From: Chalara sp. BL73
Lineage: Eukaryota > Ascomycota > Leotiomycetes > Helotiales
Direction: 5' to 3'
Length of the DNA stretch: 64,000 nt
NCBI GenBank assembly: GCA_918026815.1
Contig: CAKJVC010000021.1
Coordinates: forward strand, 248,001 to 312,000
Every line of letters begins with the position of its first letter. Positions within the stretch are counted from its first letter, which is position 1. The position numbers and the translations under genes were made by a program. Positions 24,421 to 35,838 of the stretch are shown here, piece after piece. The notes under the pieces are model-generated. The model had not been told where the DNA came from, did not search any database, and saw only the letters and a program-made list of their open reading frames with translations.

Positions 24421-26200
24421 ATAGCAAGGTGGAGGGAATAGGTTCGCAGATCTCCAGGTCTCGAGGATTAATCGGAGGGAGTTCGCTGCCTGCGGTGGAA
24501 GGTCAGTTCTCCGATCCCCCGAAGTCCTATAATCATTCTGCTCAAACACTTTCATACAGGCCCAAATAATTACTAGTGGAGTACTTGTGATGAAAAATAC
24601 TGTACTGTGATTGGCAACTCTGGGAATCTTCACCCATGAAGTAAGTTTCTCCACTGTAAATTATTTGGCCATGTACGAGTAAACACAAGAGGCGTTCAAT
24701 CTATGGCACCTCCATTTCCTATATGTGCAATTCGTAATGTGGCGTTCCAAGGTCACAACGCCACTGTTTGATGTCAGCTTCCGCAACACCGAGAGCATAT
24801 GCTTCCTCATCACCAAATAGAGATAGTACGGCGACAGGATCAATGCCACCAGTATGGCTCCAGTGGAACATTGTTGGTAATTCCGGGCCTGTGAGGAAAG
24901 AAAGTGCTTGGCATCCTGGATTTGGATGTGTGGGCGGTAAAGCCTAACCCGCGCTCCCACTCTCCTTCATGGATGAGAGAGAGGGTTTGCCATGCTGATC
25001 TTCCATATAGGACATGCCTGCGGGATTTGAAACCTTAACTCCCAGGCCATAAACTTGAGCCTTTTAGTGTCGAGATCGGCTCTGATCTCTTCCCTCCTGA
25101 TACCAGCTCGACTAATGGACCATTGATCCTAAGCAAACACAACACCACGCAGCCATTTCAGTCCAGCTTCAGGTCTTAGGAGGCGTTCGGCATCGTCCAT
25201 CAGCGGCCCTTGTCCCGGGGACCGAAAGCGTCAGATTGGCCCTAAGTGTCGGCTCATCGGTTCAAGATCCTCGAGTTTAGCGGGTACATCTGGCTCTTGG
25301 AAGGGGAATGGATTGAGCGGGCACTAAGGCGCAACATTCTCCGGCTAGAGGCCCCCGGCGTGGGATCCGGAGATGCGCGACTCATCGGCGACGCTGTGGA
25401 TGGAGAGATTCGACCGTTCGCTGCGGATCTGGAGGGTGAAGGACCTTCCTCAATGGTAATCCGCCATAGAATTGCTGACATAATGCTGGCAGATGGGATT
25501 TCCGGCGAGGCAGAGAGCCCGGCCGAGTTTGTATCCCTACCTAGAGCGTTTAGAGGCGGGAAATCCGCGAGCACGGCTATCGTCTCAACATGTGCTTTAT
25601 TTACGGCTCACAAAGTGTAGTGAGGGGTCCTTGCACAGGACCTGCATGGTTTAACGGGTGGCTGATAGGGTGGCTGACAAGGATAGGACGGGAGAGGGGT
25701 AACTTCAGGTATATTATTTACTATGTCTCCCTCCCTCGAAATACATATAATTTGTGCTTATTTTATCTAGGAGTAGATTAGAGTATATCTCTAGCTACAT
25801 GTCCTCCGGCGTTATCCTCTGCACTTAAAGCAGCCCTTCTCTATATACATATCCTGTCATTAAAGGCACAGTATTCTCACGGTAGCTCTCCGACTTGATT
25901 ATACCCCAGCCTTTATCCCTAAGGATGCGCTTATTGTCCACCCGTATAAATAAACGAAATTGTAGGGCGGACCTATAGTTCCAGTGTTTCAAATAATTTA
26001 AATGTTTGTAAAACTTTGTTTTATGAATTGATCTTTGTTGTAGATCTTAATTGTCGATCTAATATTGCTTATATAATTTGAGAACCTGGAGCAAAAACTA
26101 GTTCTTTGTCCGATATGGGCCCTAGCCTATTTCCATATAATCGATTCATAATTACATTTACTCAGGAGGAGGGGGTTAGTATTTATCTCATGGCCGTAAT
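24421..26200. other. Decayed region with a GC-richer pocket at about 25.0-25.6 kb
   Basis: Both strands are open for more than 100 codons between about 25250 and 25620, a sign of GC-rich composition rather than of one clear gene. Minus-strand pieces near 24.7-25.2 kb (for example DPVAVLSLFGDEEAYALGVA) look once coding but I cannot name them. From 25.7 kb the sequence becomes very AT-rich. Confidence 0.35.
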
Positions 26201-26289
26201 ATTGGCTGTGTGATTCGCTGGCAGCTTATTTGTCAGCCATGCGCTTCAGCTCATCTTACCTCACTTAAGGACCTGCGAATTAATCACCA

Positions 26290-26375
26290 TCAATCACTAT
26301 TATCAACGTCCCCCGCCACTACAACTGCCACCACCACTACCACCACCACCAGCAGCACCGACCACCACCACTGCT
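26290..26375. repeat. Imperfect ACC/CCA trinucleotide microsatellite
   Basis: A run of CCACCACTACCACC-like triplets with a few CAGCAG units. It lies in the probable 5' leader region of the regulator gene at 26831, not inside its coding frame. Confidence 0.7.
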
Positions 26376-26830
26376 CATCTTCGGCTTCCTCATTCTCTGT
26401 AGTGTATCAGTTCGCCTGCTCAACCCTTACGTTGAGGGTCTGGTGCCTTTGCGGCGCAGCTACCGGCTGCCTCGATTGCTTCAAAATCGTCACCAACACC
26501 AGCCGCCAGCCGCAAGAAAGGCTGCCTCCATCGATCGCCACTGCCACGTCGGTTAGTACCTTCGCCTTTCGTCTGCAAAGGCTAGAAAGCGCAGAGGACT
26601 GTGGTAGGGACCCACGATTCTTGAACGATCGTAAACTATCGTCTTCTTTGACTGGCAGAATTCTTTAAGCTATGCTTGGTAAATTGCCGCCTCTATAATG
26701 GCCTTTAACGAGGAGACTTGTCAGATCTGTTGGAAATCCTTTAGCCGAAGTAACATGCCCCTTTAATTTCTTACCATTGCCGGTATTTAGAGCGCTACGC
26801 TTTTCAGTATGAATTACGTATATAAGCACT

Positions 26831-28668
26831 ATGGCTAATTCTCGTGGTTTGCCAATTTTTATAGAAGATCTTCGGAACCGACACCAGCGGCGTTGCATTG
26901 CAAAGATTGGCCAGCACCGATTGTCAAGGCGAAAATCATGTGCACGATGTGTCTCCTCTAAACTGAAGTGCGATCTATCACAGCCAGCATGTAAGCGATG
27001 TCGTGCTCGCAAACCATTTACTCCTTGCGTATATCCGCAAGACTCGTCCGAAGGAGCTTCGAAGCTACCGAATAACGCGAATGAAGCGGGTTACAGTGGA
27101 GATCTGCAGATAATCTCTTGTGGCACGATAGCCTTGAACACTCCACCCACAACCGATGAGGATTGCGGTGACGGCGCGATGGAAATTGCTCCGCATCCTA
27201 CTTTGAAAGACATGGCAGTACCTGGGACAACCATCAGCAGCGCTTCGCTTGGCCCCGAGACCTCCTTTGCGAGCTCTCCAGCGAACAACAGTGTCTACTC
27301 TTTCGAAACTTACTACGATCTATTGAATTCACAATGGCCGATGCCAGCATGTGTGGGCGATCAGATCGATCTCCAACAACTACTGGCACTTAGTTCCAAC
27401 GCCTTTGCCCCAAACACAATATTTGACCATCAACTGCCTCTTTTGAGCCACCCCAACACCCACAACATGCAAATCTCTCAAATGAACATGCACCCCTTCG
27501 TATCTGATCGAGACCACCCTTCAATCGAGGGAGCTGTTAACAACGCAGGTGCCATCAATAACTGGCCCGACATGTCCAATAGGGACGTGAGCTTAATACC
27601 GACTGCCCTGGTTGCCGGTGACTGGCAAGGCGATGGTATCCAGGACTCTATTTCGCTTAACCCGGGAGAACATGGCAAGTCTACGACCCGTATTCTAGAT
27701 GTCATGGGTCTGGAACGAATGCTAGAAATTCTGCGCTCTTACCCAATCAATATGCTTCAAAAGGATTATTATCCACCTTTTCTGCACCATAGCCTCTACC
27801 GTTGCTCATTGGGTGGATTGAATGAATGCATAGCTATTGCCTTGTGCTGCGTCAGTGCTGCGACCACGATAACAGAGAAGAGCGCTAGCTTTGTGTTCAA
27901 CCTGATCAATCTCCAGCGGGAGAATATTGTAGCTGATTTTGTGAGCGCTGTTCCTTCTAGTATCACTCCAAATACTTACCACCAAATATAGCATGCTAGA
28001 ATCACGTTCAAAGAGCGCCTCTCGGGGTTGCATGCTGTGCATTTATATCAGATGCTCGGGTTGCTATTTTCCAAGCAGTGCTCCATTGCTCGCCAGCATA
28101 TCAGGGAGGCAGAAATGAGCCATTCCTTTTTTCTCAAGGTAAGGCTCCATCTCTCGCTACAAACTCAATGCTGCTCTCTTATTTTTCATTAATATCCTGC
28201 CATAATGCCAGTCTAACTCTCTGCAAGATCGTACGTTGGATAACCTGCGAGTATCTCAAGGAAAATCAATCCTTATCGATCGATCAAGAAGACTGGAAAA
28301 CTTGGTACGAAGCGGAGACTTTGCGGCGAACACTCCTTCTGGTACACGCAACCAATTTTCTCGGGATTTGCTTCGACAGGAGTAACAAGTTCTACTATGA
28401 GCCACTGGATGATGATCTCATCAATTCGCTGTGGCTTCCCGCCCCCGACGTGATGTGGAAGGCGGATGGCGAGGAAGCATGGAAGAAGGCCAAGGAGGCG
28501 GTCAGCTATGGCACGTGGGAGCAAATCACGTTGACGTCGCTCGCAGAAAGTTTCCAACGGGAAGATTGCGTGATGTTTCAAGGACTGGCGCAGAGATTCG
28601 AGGATCTCCCAGAGCTGACTAGATTGATCTTGGGTTGTAAGGCCATGAAGACCCGGACAGATAGATAG
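26831..28668 (+). CDS. Zn(II)2Cys6 binuclear-cluster transcription factor
   Basis: Fungal-specific DNA-binding regulator of about 565 residues. Three exons stay in phase: 26831-27940, 27992-28138 and 28228-28668. The cluster lies at residues 37-62: CARC, then SSKLKC, then CKRC and a final Cys in KPFTPC, spacing C-x2-C-x6-C-x6-C-x2-C-x8-C, with the basic run RLSRRKS just before it. The middle region is rich in Asn, Ser and Pro. The C-terminal third has helices such as LHAVHLYQMLGLLF and VRWITCEYLKEN, resembling the regulatory region of this family. Targets are unknown. The neighbouring ABC-transporter and DAHP-synthase relics may be what it once controlled. Confidence 0.85.
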
Positions 28669-28697
28669 ATGACTTGATAGATAGATAGATTGATAGT
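28660..28697. repeat. Short GATA tetranucleotide microsatellite
   Basis: Interrupted GATA units straddling the stop codon and 3' flank of the regulator gene. Confidence 0.75.
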
Positions 28698-31600
28698 TCT
28701 GACACTGTCACACCACGTCATGTGCTTGGGCATTTTCCTCCTGCCGATGTGGCTACAGCTGTCATTTCATCCGTAGACGCCGCCAAATCCCAAATGTATA
28801 TATAAAATGTATATATCACATGATCCAACATTGGGCTCCGAACTTCAACATCTCGTCGTTCTATCAATCCTCGAAGATTTTGTTCGGTCGCTCTAGTCCA
28901 ATTTCCGTCGAGTTTGGTTCGCTGACTGCTCGAGTCCGCGCAACCAAACATCACCTCTGCGGAAGATCCCATTCGCTTCTCATCCAACACCAACACGCTT
29001 GAGCCCAAATGCACTGCGGCGGCCTAGATCAACCAGTTCCACCTTCGTGCATCTTTTACAGGTGCCGTGAGCTACCGTCATGCCAGGGAGCCACTTGATT
29101 ACAGGTCTTAGATGTCTCATAACCGGACAACTCACCAAGCAGGCTTCGACAAAAGCTGCTACGTTCAACAATGTCAGAGCTACCCCATGCACTTTTAGCG
29201 ATTCTTCTCGGCTCGTATCATTGGGTCGATGATGGGTGTACTCAGTTACTGTTTGATTATGACATGAAGGGGTATCACTTCACCCCAGTCACGGGGCCTC
29301 CGGCTCCTGAGAGTATCGAAGGGGCTGTGCGCTCATGCCTGGCTTCTTCAAGCAACTTGTGCGTTCTAGTGCATCCTTAGTTCGCGCAAGAACCGTTGGG
29401 AGACAGTGGAACTTTAAGACATTTCAATCTACAACTGGAATTCTAAGATAAGACACATGATTTAGTTAACATAGGCGGAACTGCGAGAGGAATACCCTAT
29501 ATGGTGATCAAGGTGAAGAGTTAAGAAAGCACCTTAAGAAGTCCACAAAGGAGTTTAAGGGTCACGATTCCTCCACGCCACCATAAGGTATACAACATTA
29601 TCACCCAGGCATGTTTGCGTCCAGAGCCCCGAGTTTACGTGTGGTGCTAACAAAATAATCCTCTGTTATCGCTTGCATTGCCTGAGGAAATATTCCCAGC
29701 TAGCTCTCAATGCAAAATCACGTTTCTCTTTATCACTCCGCTGCTTGCCACCCAGCTGTCTGAGAACACAGCAATGATCAAGGGCGACACGGTCTATCGT
29801 CTTCAGAATGTTGAATGTGGACTTCTTACGGCCCCTGCAACGGTGTACAAACTGTGGAAAGAAAAGGCCAATACACTGCCAGGAGTGACAAGGCCGGATT
29901 TACTTCATTAATGCTGACTTCTAAGCATCCTAGCTTACGCAGATTTTTAGATGGTTGTGCTTCTGTGAAAAGACCAAGCGAACAGAGAGTTCCATTATCT
30001 TGGATTTTTCCGCGTATCCAAGCATTGGAAAATTCAAGATGACACGGAACTCTAAGAACTTGCATTTCTTCGGCGTAAGTAGAAGGGTAGACTTGATTTC
30101 AAGTCCGAAAGACGCTGTTTCTGTGGGAGCTTTCTTCCATACAGCTCTCCAATTTTGGGTTGTAGTACCTGGTGTTTGTCCTTTCCCCCAGGTTTGATGC
30201 ATACTATTAGAAATTCATCACGCAGTAAATCTACCACCACATTTCCTAGAACATCGTGATGACTGTATTACCTAATACCATATAGCAGCGGTCAGCTTAG
30301 AAAGCCGCAGATCTTGAATGCTTCTGCTTCATCGGATCAATGCAAATCAATTAAGTACAGGTAAAACAGGAATAATATTTTGTCATCGTCATTATTAGCA
30401 CCGCGGTTGGTATAAATGGAGAGGTAGACATTGACAAAGGCGATGACAATAAAGCGGCAGTCTCAGAGAAAATGTATGTACTATTATACTATAGTGAATA
30501 TAATTAATTTTTCAATATTAAAACTAGTATTAGTATAAAAATATTTATACCGAATTGTATTGTTATATTTCTCTTTACTGCTAAAACAAAGCAAAATGTT
30601 CGAGCCGAGATAGTGTAGGTATAGTCAAAGTATGCGCCATCAAGGGACGTTTAATTGCTACCTAAAACCTAGTATTACAACGCTCCAATGCTGAAACAAA
30701 GTCTAACTATTCAAGTCCCCGGAGCAAATCAGTGCTACATCATGCTAATATTATTAACACTTTGTATAACTGCCTTCAGCTTCATCAATTCCAGATCCAC
30801 GGTTATTCAGGGAGGTGATTTTTAGCGGTCATTCTATTGACCGATTAGGGGGAAAGCCACACTACCGCATCCTGCTTGCTAGTTCCACGCCGTTGCATGT
30901 CTACAAAGTCCTTTTTCTACGATCTGCAACAAAATTTCTCTTTGCTAATCTGATTAGATAGTATCAAATAGCAATTTTTTTTGGGAGGTTTTTTGCGGAT
31001 AGGCAGCCTGAGGGTCACGAAATGCAACAAAGGTTCTAATGATTATGATTGGCCAGTACTCTCCTTTGTCCGTATTTCACAACATGTTACAGACTATCTC
31101 TCTGCTACACTAACGACCAAACAAAGAAAAGAACTATAACTTTATTTTGCTACATGTCACATCAGCAACCATGCCACAAAATCTGTGGCTGGGAGTCGAA
31201 GTAGCAAATCATACGAGATTTTCTTGTAATTTCTTGGAGTATTGTAGCTATCAAACTCGCAATGCCTCACATAACCCTTTCTAGCATGCTATGGACGTCC
31301 CACTGCATTACTTCGAAATAGGTCAATATAAGTTCTATAATCGCTTGAGATAGCTTTCAAAATACCTATATTGAGCCACATACCTCATTTATATTTTCTG
31401 TTTTGCTCACTGGTGTTATCCTCTTTCAGACACGGCTGCAGCCACTAATCAAATGCCTGCTTAAAGTAATCACTGCCACAGATGCAACACCTATGACGTA
31501 CTTTCATTCCTTGACCATTCTTTAATCCCCATTTCGCAAAGATATAGATTCACGATCCGCTCGTACCTTTCGGCAAGTCCATCAAGCACTCAACCTCGTC

Positions 31601-32899
31601 TTAGACTTACCCCGCTTTTCTTTTCACAGCTCTCCTCCCCTTTCTAATAGTTATGGCCCTGTCATATATACGTCTTTTCCCTACCCCTTGCCCCTCACTT
31701 ATTATAAGACTCACCAACTGAGTCCAGGTAACGATCTGTATATAAGAACGTTGTTCTAAACCTAGCTAAAGCCACAGCTAAATGCAGGCTTAGTCTGGCT
31801 AGAACTATCTACGCAAGCTAGAATTATAGGCCAATAGCTAGTAATGCTAGTGAGCCCTTCTTGAGAGTAAGCGTTGTTACCAATAATCACTCCATAGTGA
31901 GGAGATAAAAGGCTATCTGTGGAACAGACCGACATAAAGCTGAGATGGGGGATTCATATATCGGATAAGCGACCGATTGTCACGCATTGCGGCTTGCTCA
32001 TGTACGATCACAACGATCCAGAGTCGAGGAACGGGGGTGCTCCGAGATAATTAAATGGAGGGCTTATCTATCATCACTGTTTAGTTTTAGAAAAGCTGAC
32101 TACACTGTAGCATCAGTAGGCGTGGCCATATACTTACAGAATCTACTTTTATGCAATGTGAAAGAAGCATACACTTGAAGGAAAAAAGGTTGGAGAGAAG
32201 TCTCTAGTAGAGATATAGACGGAAATGGGGAAGGAGGGAGAATGAAATGAGAGAATAGGGTTGAATAGTATAAATCTCGAGCAAGGACAGAGTTAAAACG
32301 AAAGGGGTGAAAGAAGGGATAGACACGATATGGACGAAAAGTATAAGAAAAAAATATGGAAAGAACTCGGATACTGAGAGGCGCTGCGCTTGTGTGGCCA
32401 GAATTTAAAGTACGATGCTTTATCGAGAATGAATGAGGCAATAAGCATGGATCACCACTCTGTCCTCAGCGCTGTCCTGTGATCCTTTTTACCTTAGAGC
32501 AAATAGTTTATGATACATGGATAAAGGAGATATGGCATACTTTGTATCACGTAATAAATGCAATATCTGCATTTTTAAAGAATAAAAGGAGAGCAATCGT
32601 AGGCAAGGATCGAAATTGTATAAGAACAATTGCCTTTAAGAACGTTAAATCATGAAAGCAAATAAGAACCCCCCACCATAACCCCCAAATATTCCATTCC
32701 AAAGTAAAGTGCATACTCCGCAACGCCTACCAACTTTTTTTTGTTAACCCCAAACCTCTTGTTTTAAAGAAAAAACCAAAAAGCACAAAGACCACCAAGC
32801 ATAAGCAAGGCAACACAAGGGGAAAAACGAGAGTGCCTCATCTACCCCGAAACGCCATGACCGAAACCGCCGTACTCTAATATCTTCAACATTCCTCTT
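28698..32899. other. Long gene-poor, AT-rich stretch
   Basis: About 4.2 kb without a gene I can support. Short frames (for example 29171-29380 on +) have no recognised family. It holds one copy of a dispersed repeat at 30308-30411. Confidence 0.4.
30308..30411 (+). repeat. Dispersed repeat, copy A
   Basis: About 100 bases beginning CAGATCTTGAATG, alignable by eye with 35172-35275 at around 70% identity. Many differences are C/T or G/A transitions, as expected for old copies mutated by RIP. Element class unknown. Confidence 0.55.
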
Positions 32900-33256
32900 T
32901 CAACCCTTCACTTTTTTTGGGCTCGATTGGATAATCGACCACAAATCTTTGATGCTGCCTACTACGACTCCCGGCGGTATAGCGCCTACGGGCCGCAGTC
33001 CCACACGTCTCCTCCCCAGCCCCTCAACATCAAAATCCCGCTTCTCGTTCTCACTACCACGAACAGGCCCTAGATCATTTTTGGCATCGATCATCCATGA
33101 AGGTTTTGGGCGAATGGGTAGGGCGGGGATGTGTACGTTCTTTGGATCGCGGGTTTCGAGGGAAGAATCATCGTTAGAGGTGCCGGGGACGGGTGCGCTG
33201 AGAGTGAAAAGGGGGAAAGCGAGAATACACGCTACAGTGTATAGCGTGAGATGCAT
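32900..33256 (-). CDS. Small secreted protein (118 residues)
   Basis: The start at 33256 is chosen over an in-frame ATG at 33310 because it begins directly with a signal peptide: MHLTLYTVACILAFPLFTLS, cleavable near SAPVPG. The mature part is small, basic and low in cysteine, with dibasic or tribasic sites (NEKR followed by DF, and GRRR) that a Kex2-type protease could cut. The C-terminal piece is rich in Gly, Pro and Val. The layout fits a secreted peptide precursor or effector-like protein. No domain is recognised and no effector role is shown. Confidence 0.6.
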   Translation of the reverse strand: MHLTLYTVACILAFPLFTLSAPVPGTSNDDSSLETRDPKNVHIPALPIRPKPSWMIDAKNDLGPVRGSENEKRDFDVEGLGRRRVGLRPVGAIPPGVVVGSIKDLWSIIQSSPKKVKG

Positions 33257-33310
33257 TGCGGCTTGTGCACTGGGGGACAGCTTCTTCAGTGATTGTCTAT
33301 GTAGGATCAA

Positions 33311-34400
33311 CGTTGTGTTTTGAAGTAAAGTTGGAGTTCGCTCGGAAAAAAAGATAGAGAAAGATGTTTTGTTTCGCTGTGTTGTAAATGTGATGAAAAT
33401 TGGAAATGATGGCTAACAGCGTTCTCCAGAAGACTTCTTATATTTTCATTTCTGATAGCTTAATGGATATAAAGCCTTCATGTTTTGGAATGCACACAGA
33501 AAAGCGATCTTCATCCTCCTCGACATCGAGAATAACTCTTTGTACATCGAGGCGAAGTATAAAAACGCCCCAGATCCTCCATAAGTAATTAGAGCAGGCC
33601 TGAGAAATTGGTATTCAAGAGAGAAGGAGCGCATAACTGACTTCTAAGTCCACTAGCGGGGATAAAAAATGACTAGCCGAATTGAGAGTGAATAGCCACC
33701 ATGAAGTCAGGGCTTTAGGCCAAGGAAACCACAAACAATAGGATTGCTGGAAGCCACTTTAATGTTTCATCCCGCTACACCACATCACAGCAGGGACTTC
33801 GCCTTGGTTGATGGGGGTTTGCCAAGCTCGCAATTATGGCTCAAACGGTAAAAAGCGCAGCTGCTTGCATTCACCACCACCAATCACAACAAGGAAAATA
33901 TACTCCGCAACAGAAAGAAATAAGCTCAATCGAGATATCGAAGGACGGGTTGCGTAGTACAAGGAAGGAAGTGTCGGTGCTGTAGTAGCTGTGCTCAGGA
34001 TTATCATACACCATTTAAAATTTCCCTCTCTCTGATCTCCATTATGTTATAATAACCAACTCTTTATACTCGCAAACCGTTTCAGGTCCTGAACCTCCGT
34101 CTCGAATTTAACAACAACTTCCTCAAGGCGGTCAAAAAATCCTTGTCCGAACATGCTGGCGTGTAGATTCCATCTGACAATCTCCCACTGCCGTCTTGTA
34201 AGAGGGTGTGGCCTGCCTGCCCAAGGGAAGAAGCCGTTACTAAAAGCTTGTGAGATTTGAATATCAAAAATTGAGACGAGCGTCTATAACTTATGGTAGT
34301 ATATGCTCGCAGTATATGAAAGCTTTCCAATACTTGCTTGTTGGTTTTTATTTCGAGATCGGGTTTAGTAACTGCCCATTGAGCCTTCGAAATAATTTTC
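33311..34400. other. Intergenic, nothing recognised
   Basis: Promoter side of the small secreted gene, then AT-rich DNA with short frames only. Confidence 0.4.
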
Positions 34401-34422
34401 TTCGCTGTCCTTAACCTTAGTC

Positions 34423-34869
34423 ATGCTCAAGATAATAGCCCGTTTTCCCCAACACGATGGCCTTTGTGTTCCCATCTCGAAGAACGTCATGGTCAAGACA
34501 GACCCATTCGTCCACCTCACTGGAGCAGTGGCGATAATGTTTGTCGCTACCAACACCTCAATTCCCGTGCCGCAGGTGTACTGTTCTTTTGTTCATCGAA
34601 GTCAGGCGTGCATTGTCAAGGACCGCGTTTCCGGGAAATCGCCCCCAAAAGCTTGGAAGATGCTATCCGATACAGATCGCGCGAGCATTTTTGTACAACT
34701 CGAGCGTATACTGCAGGAGCTAAGGCCACTGCGATCGCCTTCAGGCACCAGGGTGGAGAGCTGCGTCGGTGGCTCCTTGCAGGATTCTCGCATTCCGCCT
34801 TCCAGGCCCAGGTTTGGACAGTTTGAACGCACCCAGGACTTTCATCACTGGTTTCGTGATGGCCATTAG
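34423..34869 (+). pseudogene. Truncated APH-family phosphotransferase (N-lobe only)
   Basis: A 148-codon frame reads like the N-lobe of fungal APH-type kinases: NVMVKTDPFVHLTGAVAIMF, then TSIPVPQVYCSF, then a QLERILQELRPL helix, VGGSLQDSRIP and DFHHWFRDG. It stops at 34867-34869, before the catalytic THGDL and DWE motifs. The next 200 bases hold no such motifs in any frame, so the C-lobe is missing. A 23-base poly(A) run follows at 35057-35079. Best read as a 3'-truncated pseudogene. A short expressed fragment is possible but could not catalyse. Confidence 0.65.
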
Positions 34870-35056
34870 CCCGAGGAGCATCTAGATCGAGAGAATAGTC
34901 AGGAACGGCCCCATTATTTTCATCATGTATCTGTGCTGCAAGGGAAGTGATGATACGTGAACTGAGATTTCTTACGAGATGGTTGTACAGGTTCTTCGTT
35001 AGTTTAATATGGAATGTAACGCAGGATAGAAACGGCGGCAGCTTCAAAACTCACCC

Positions 35057-35079
35057 AAAAAAAAAAAAAAAAAAAAAAA
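35057..35079 (+). repeat. Poly(A) run of 23
   Basis: An uninterrupted A tract about 190 bases downstream of the truncated APH frame, in the same orientation. It could be a retroposed tail or a simple homopolymer. Confidence 0.8.
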
Positions 35080-35171
35080 CAGAACCGTGCGATTTATTTT
35101 GAATCCTCTGGTCGAAAGTTTGCGGACAAAAATGACGCCATCAGAGAGGCTTTGCAGGTCGGAGGGCGACA

Positions 35172-35275
35172 CAGATCTCGAATGTTTCTGTTTCACTAGA
35201 TCAGTAGATACCAATTATATACAGGAATATAGGAATAACATCTCACCATTGTTATTATAAGCATCATAGTTGGGA
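35172..35275 (+). repeat. Dispersed repeat, copy B
   Basis: Diverged partner of 30308-30411 in the same orientation. It shares CAGATCT.GAATG.TTCTG.TTCA at its left end and keeps an ATTAT...GCA core. Confidence 0.55.
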
Positions 35276-35689
35276 CACATCTGTATGGCGTTTGGGAAGC
35301 ATAAAGATTATGGGCTCCAAGCAATATACATTGAAAATTCAAGATTCTTCAAAATACACTGTTCTATAATTTTATCTGCCCGCTTTCACCGCTTAATGTC
35401 ACCGATGAGGCTGTGCACGTGACTCAATCAAGTGTTGATATTGCCAAATCCTTCTTCAAGCCGAGCTTCTCTCTTTGTCAACAAACAACTCTTTTGGTAT
35501 GTACTATTCAATACCACACAATTTTCGATATACTGACTTGTAGTGCTTCAGATTGAAAGAACGAATTTAAAACTCTCTTTTGCTGGTTCATCAGCCCCAA
35601 TACACACTCCTCCTGCGCGGTACTGGCCTATCCAGCTGGTTGTGCCCTTCGTAGGCCACAATTCTGGCTTTCCAAGCCATTTATTACTT

Positions 35690-35832
35690 GTCGGCGAGAC
35701 CTCGCCGACGATTTGATATTCTTCGGTGACTTTCGAGTCACTGGTTGTTGCACTAACGTACCAACCTTTCATAACTTTATTGTCAGCGAGACCGCCGACG
35801 ATTTGATATTCTTCAGTGACTTTCGAGTCACA
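35690..35832 (+). promoter_or_regulatory. Duplicated hairpin module just upstream of the helicase start
   Basis: Two copies of a roughly 50-base unit, offset by 90-92 bases. Copy 1 (35690-35742) holds a perfect 9-bp inverted repeat, GTCGGCGAG and CTCGCCGAC with AC between, then GATTTGATATTCTTC, then GTGACT-TTCG-AGTCAC, a 6-bp stem with a TTCG loop. Copy 2 (35782-35832) keeps the TTCG hairpin intact, but its first stem is broken by a G-to-A change and a 2-base loss. The unit ends 7 bases before the ATG at 35839, so both hairpins could sit in the mRNA leader. The opposite strand is also open here, see findings. Confidence 0.6.
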
Positions 35833-35838
35833 TAAGTA

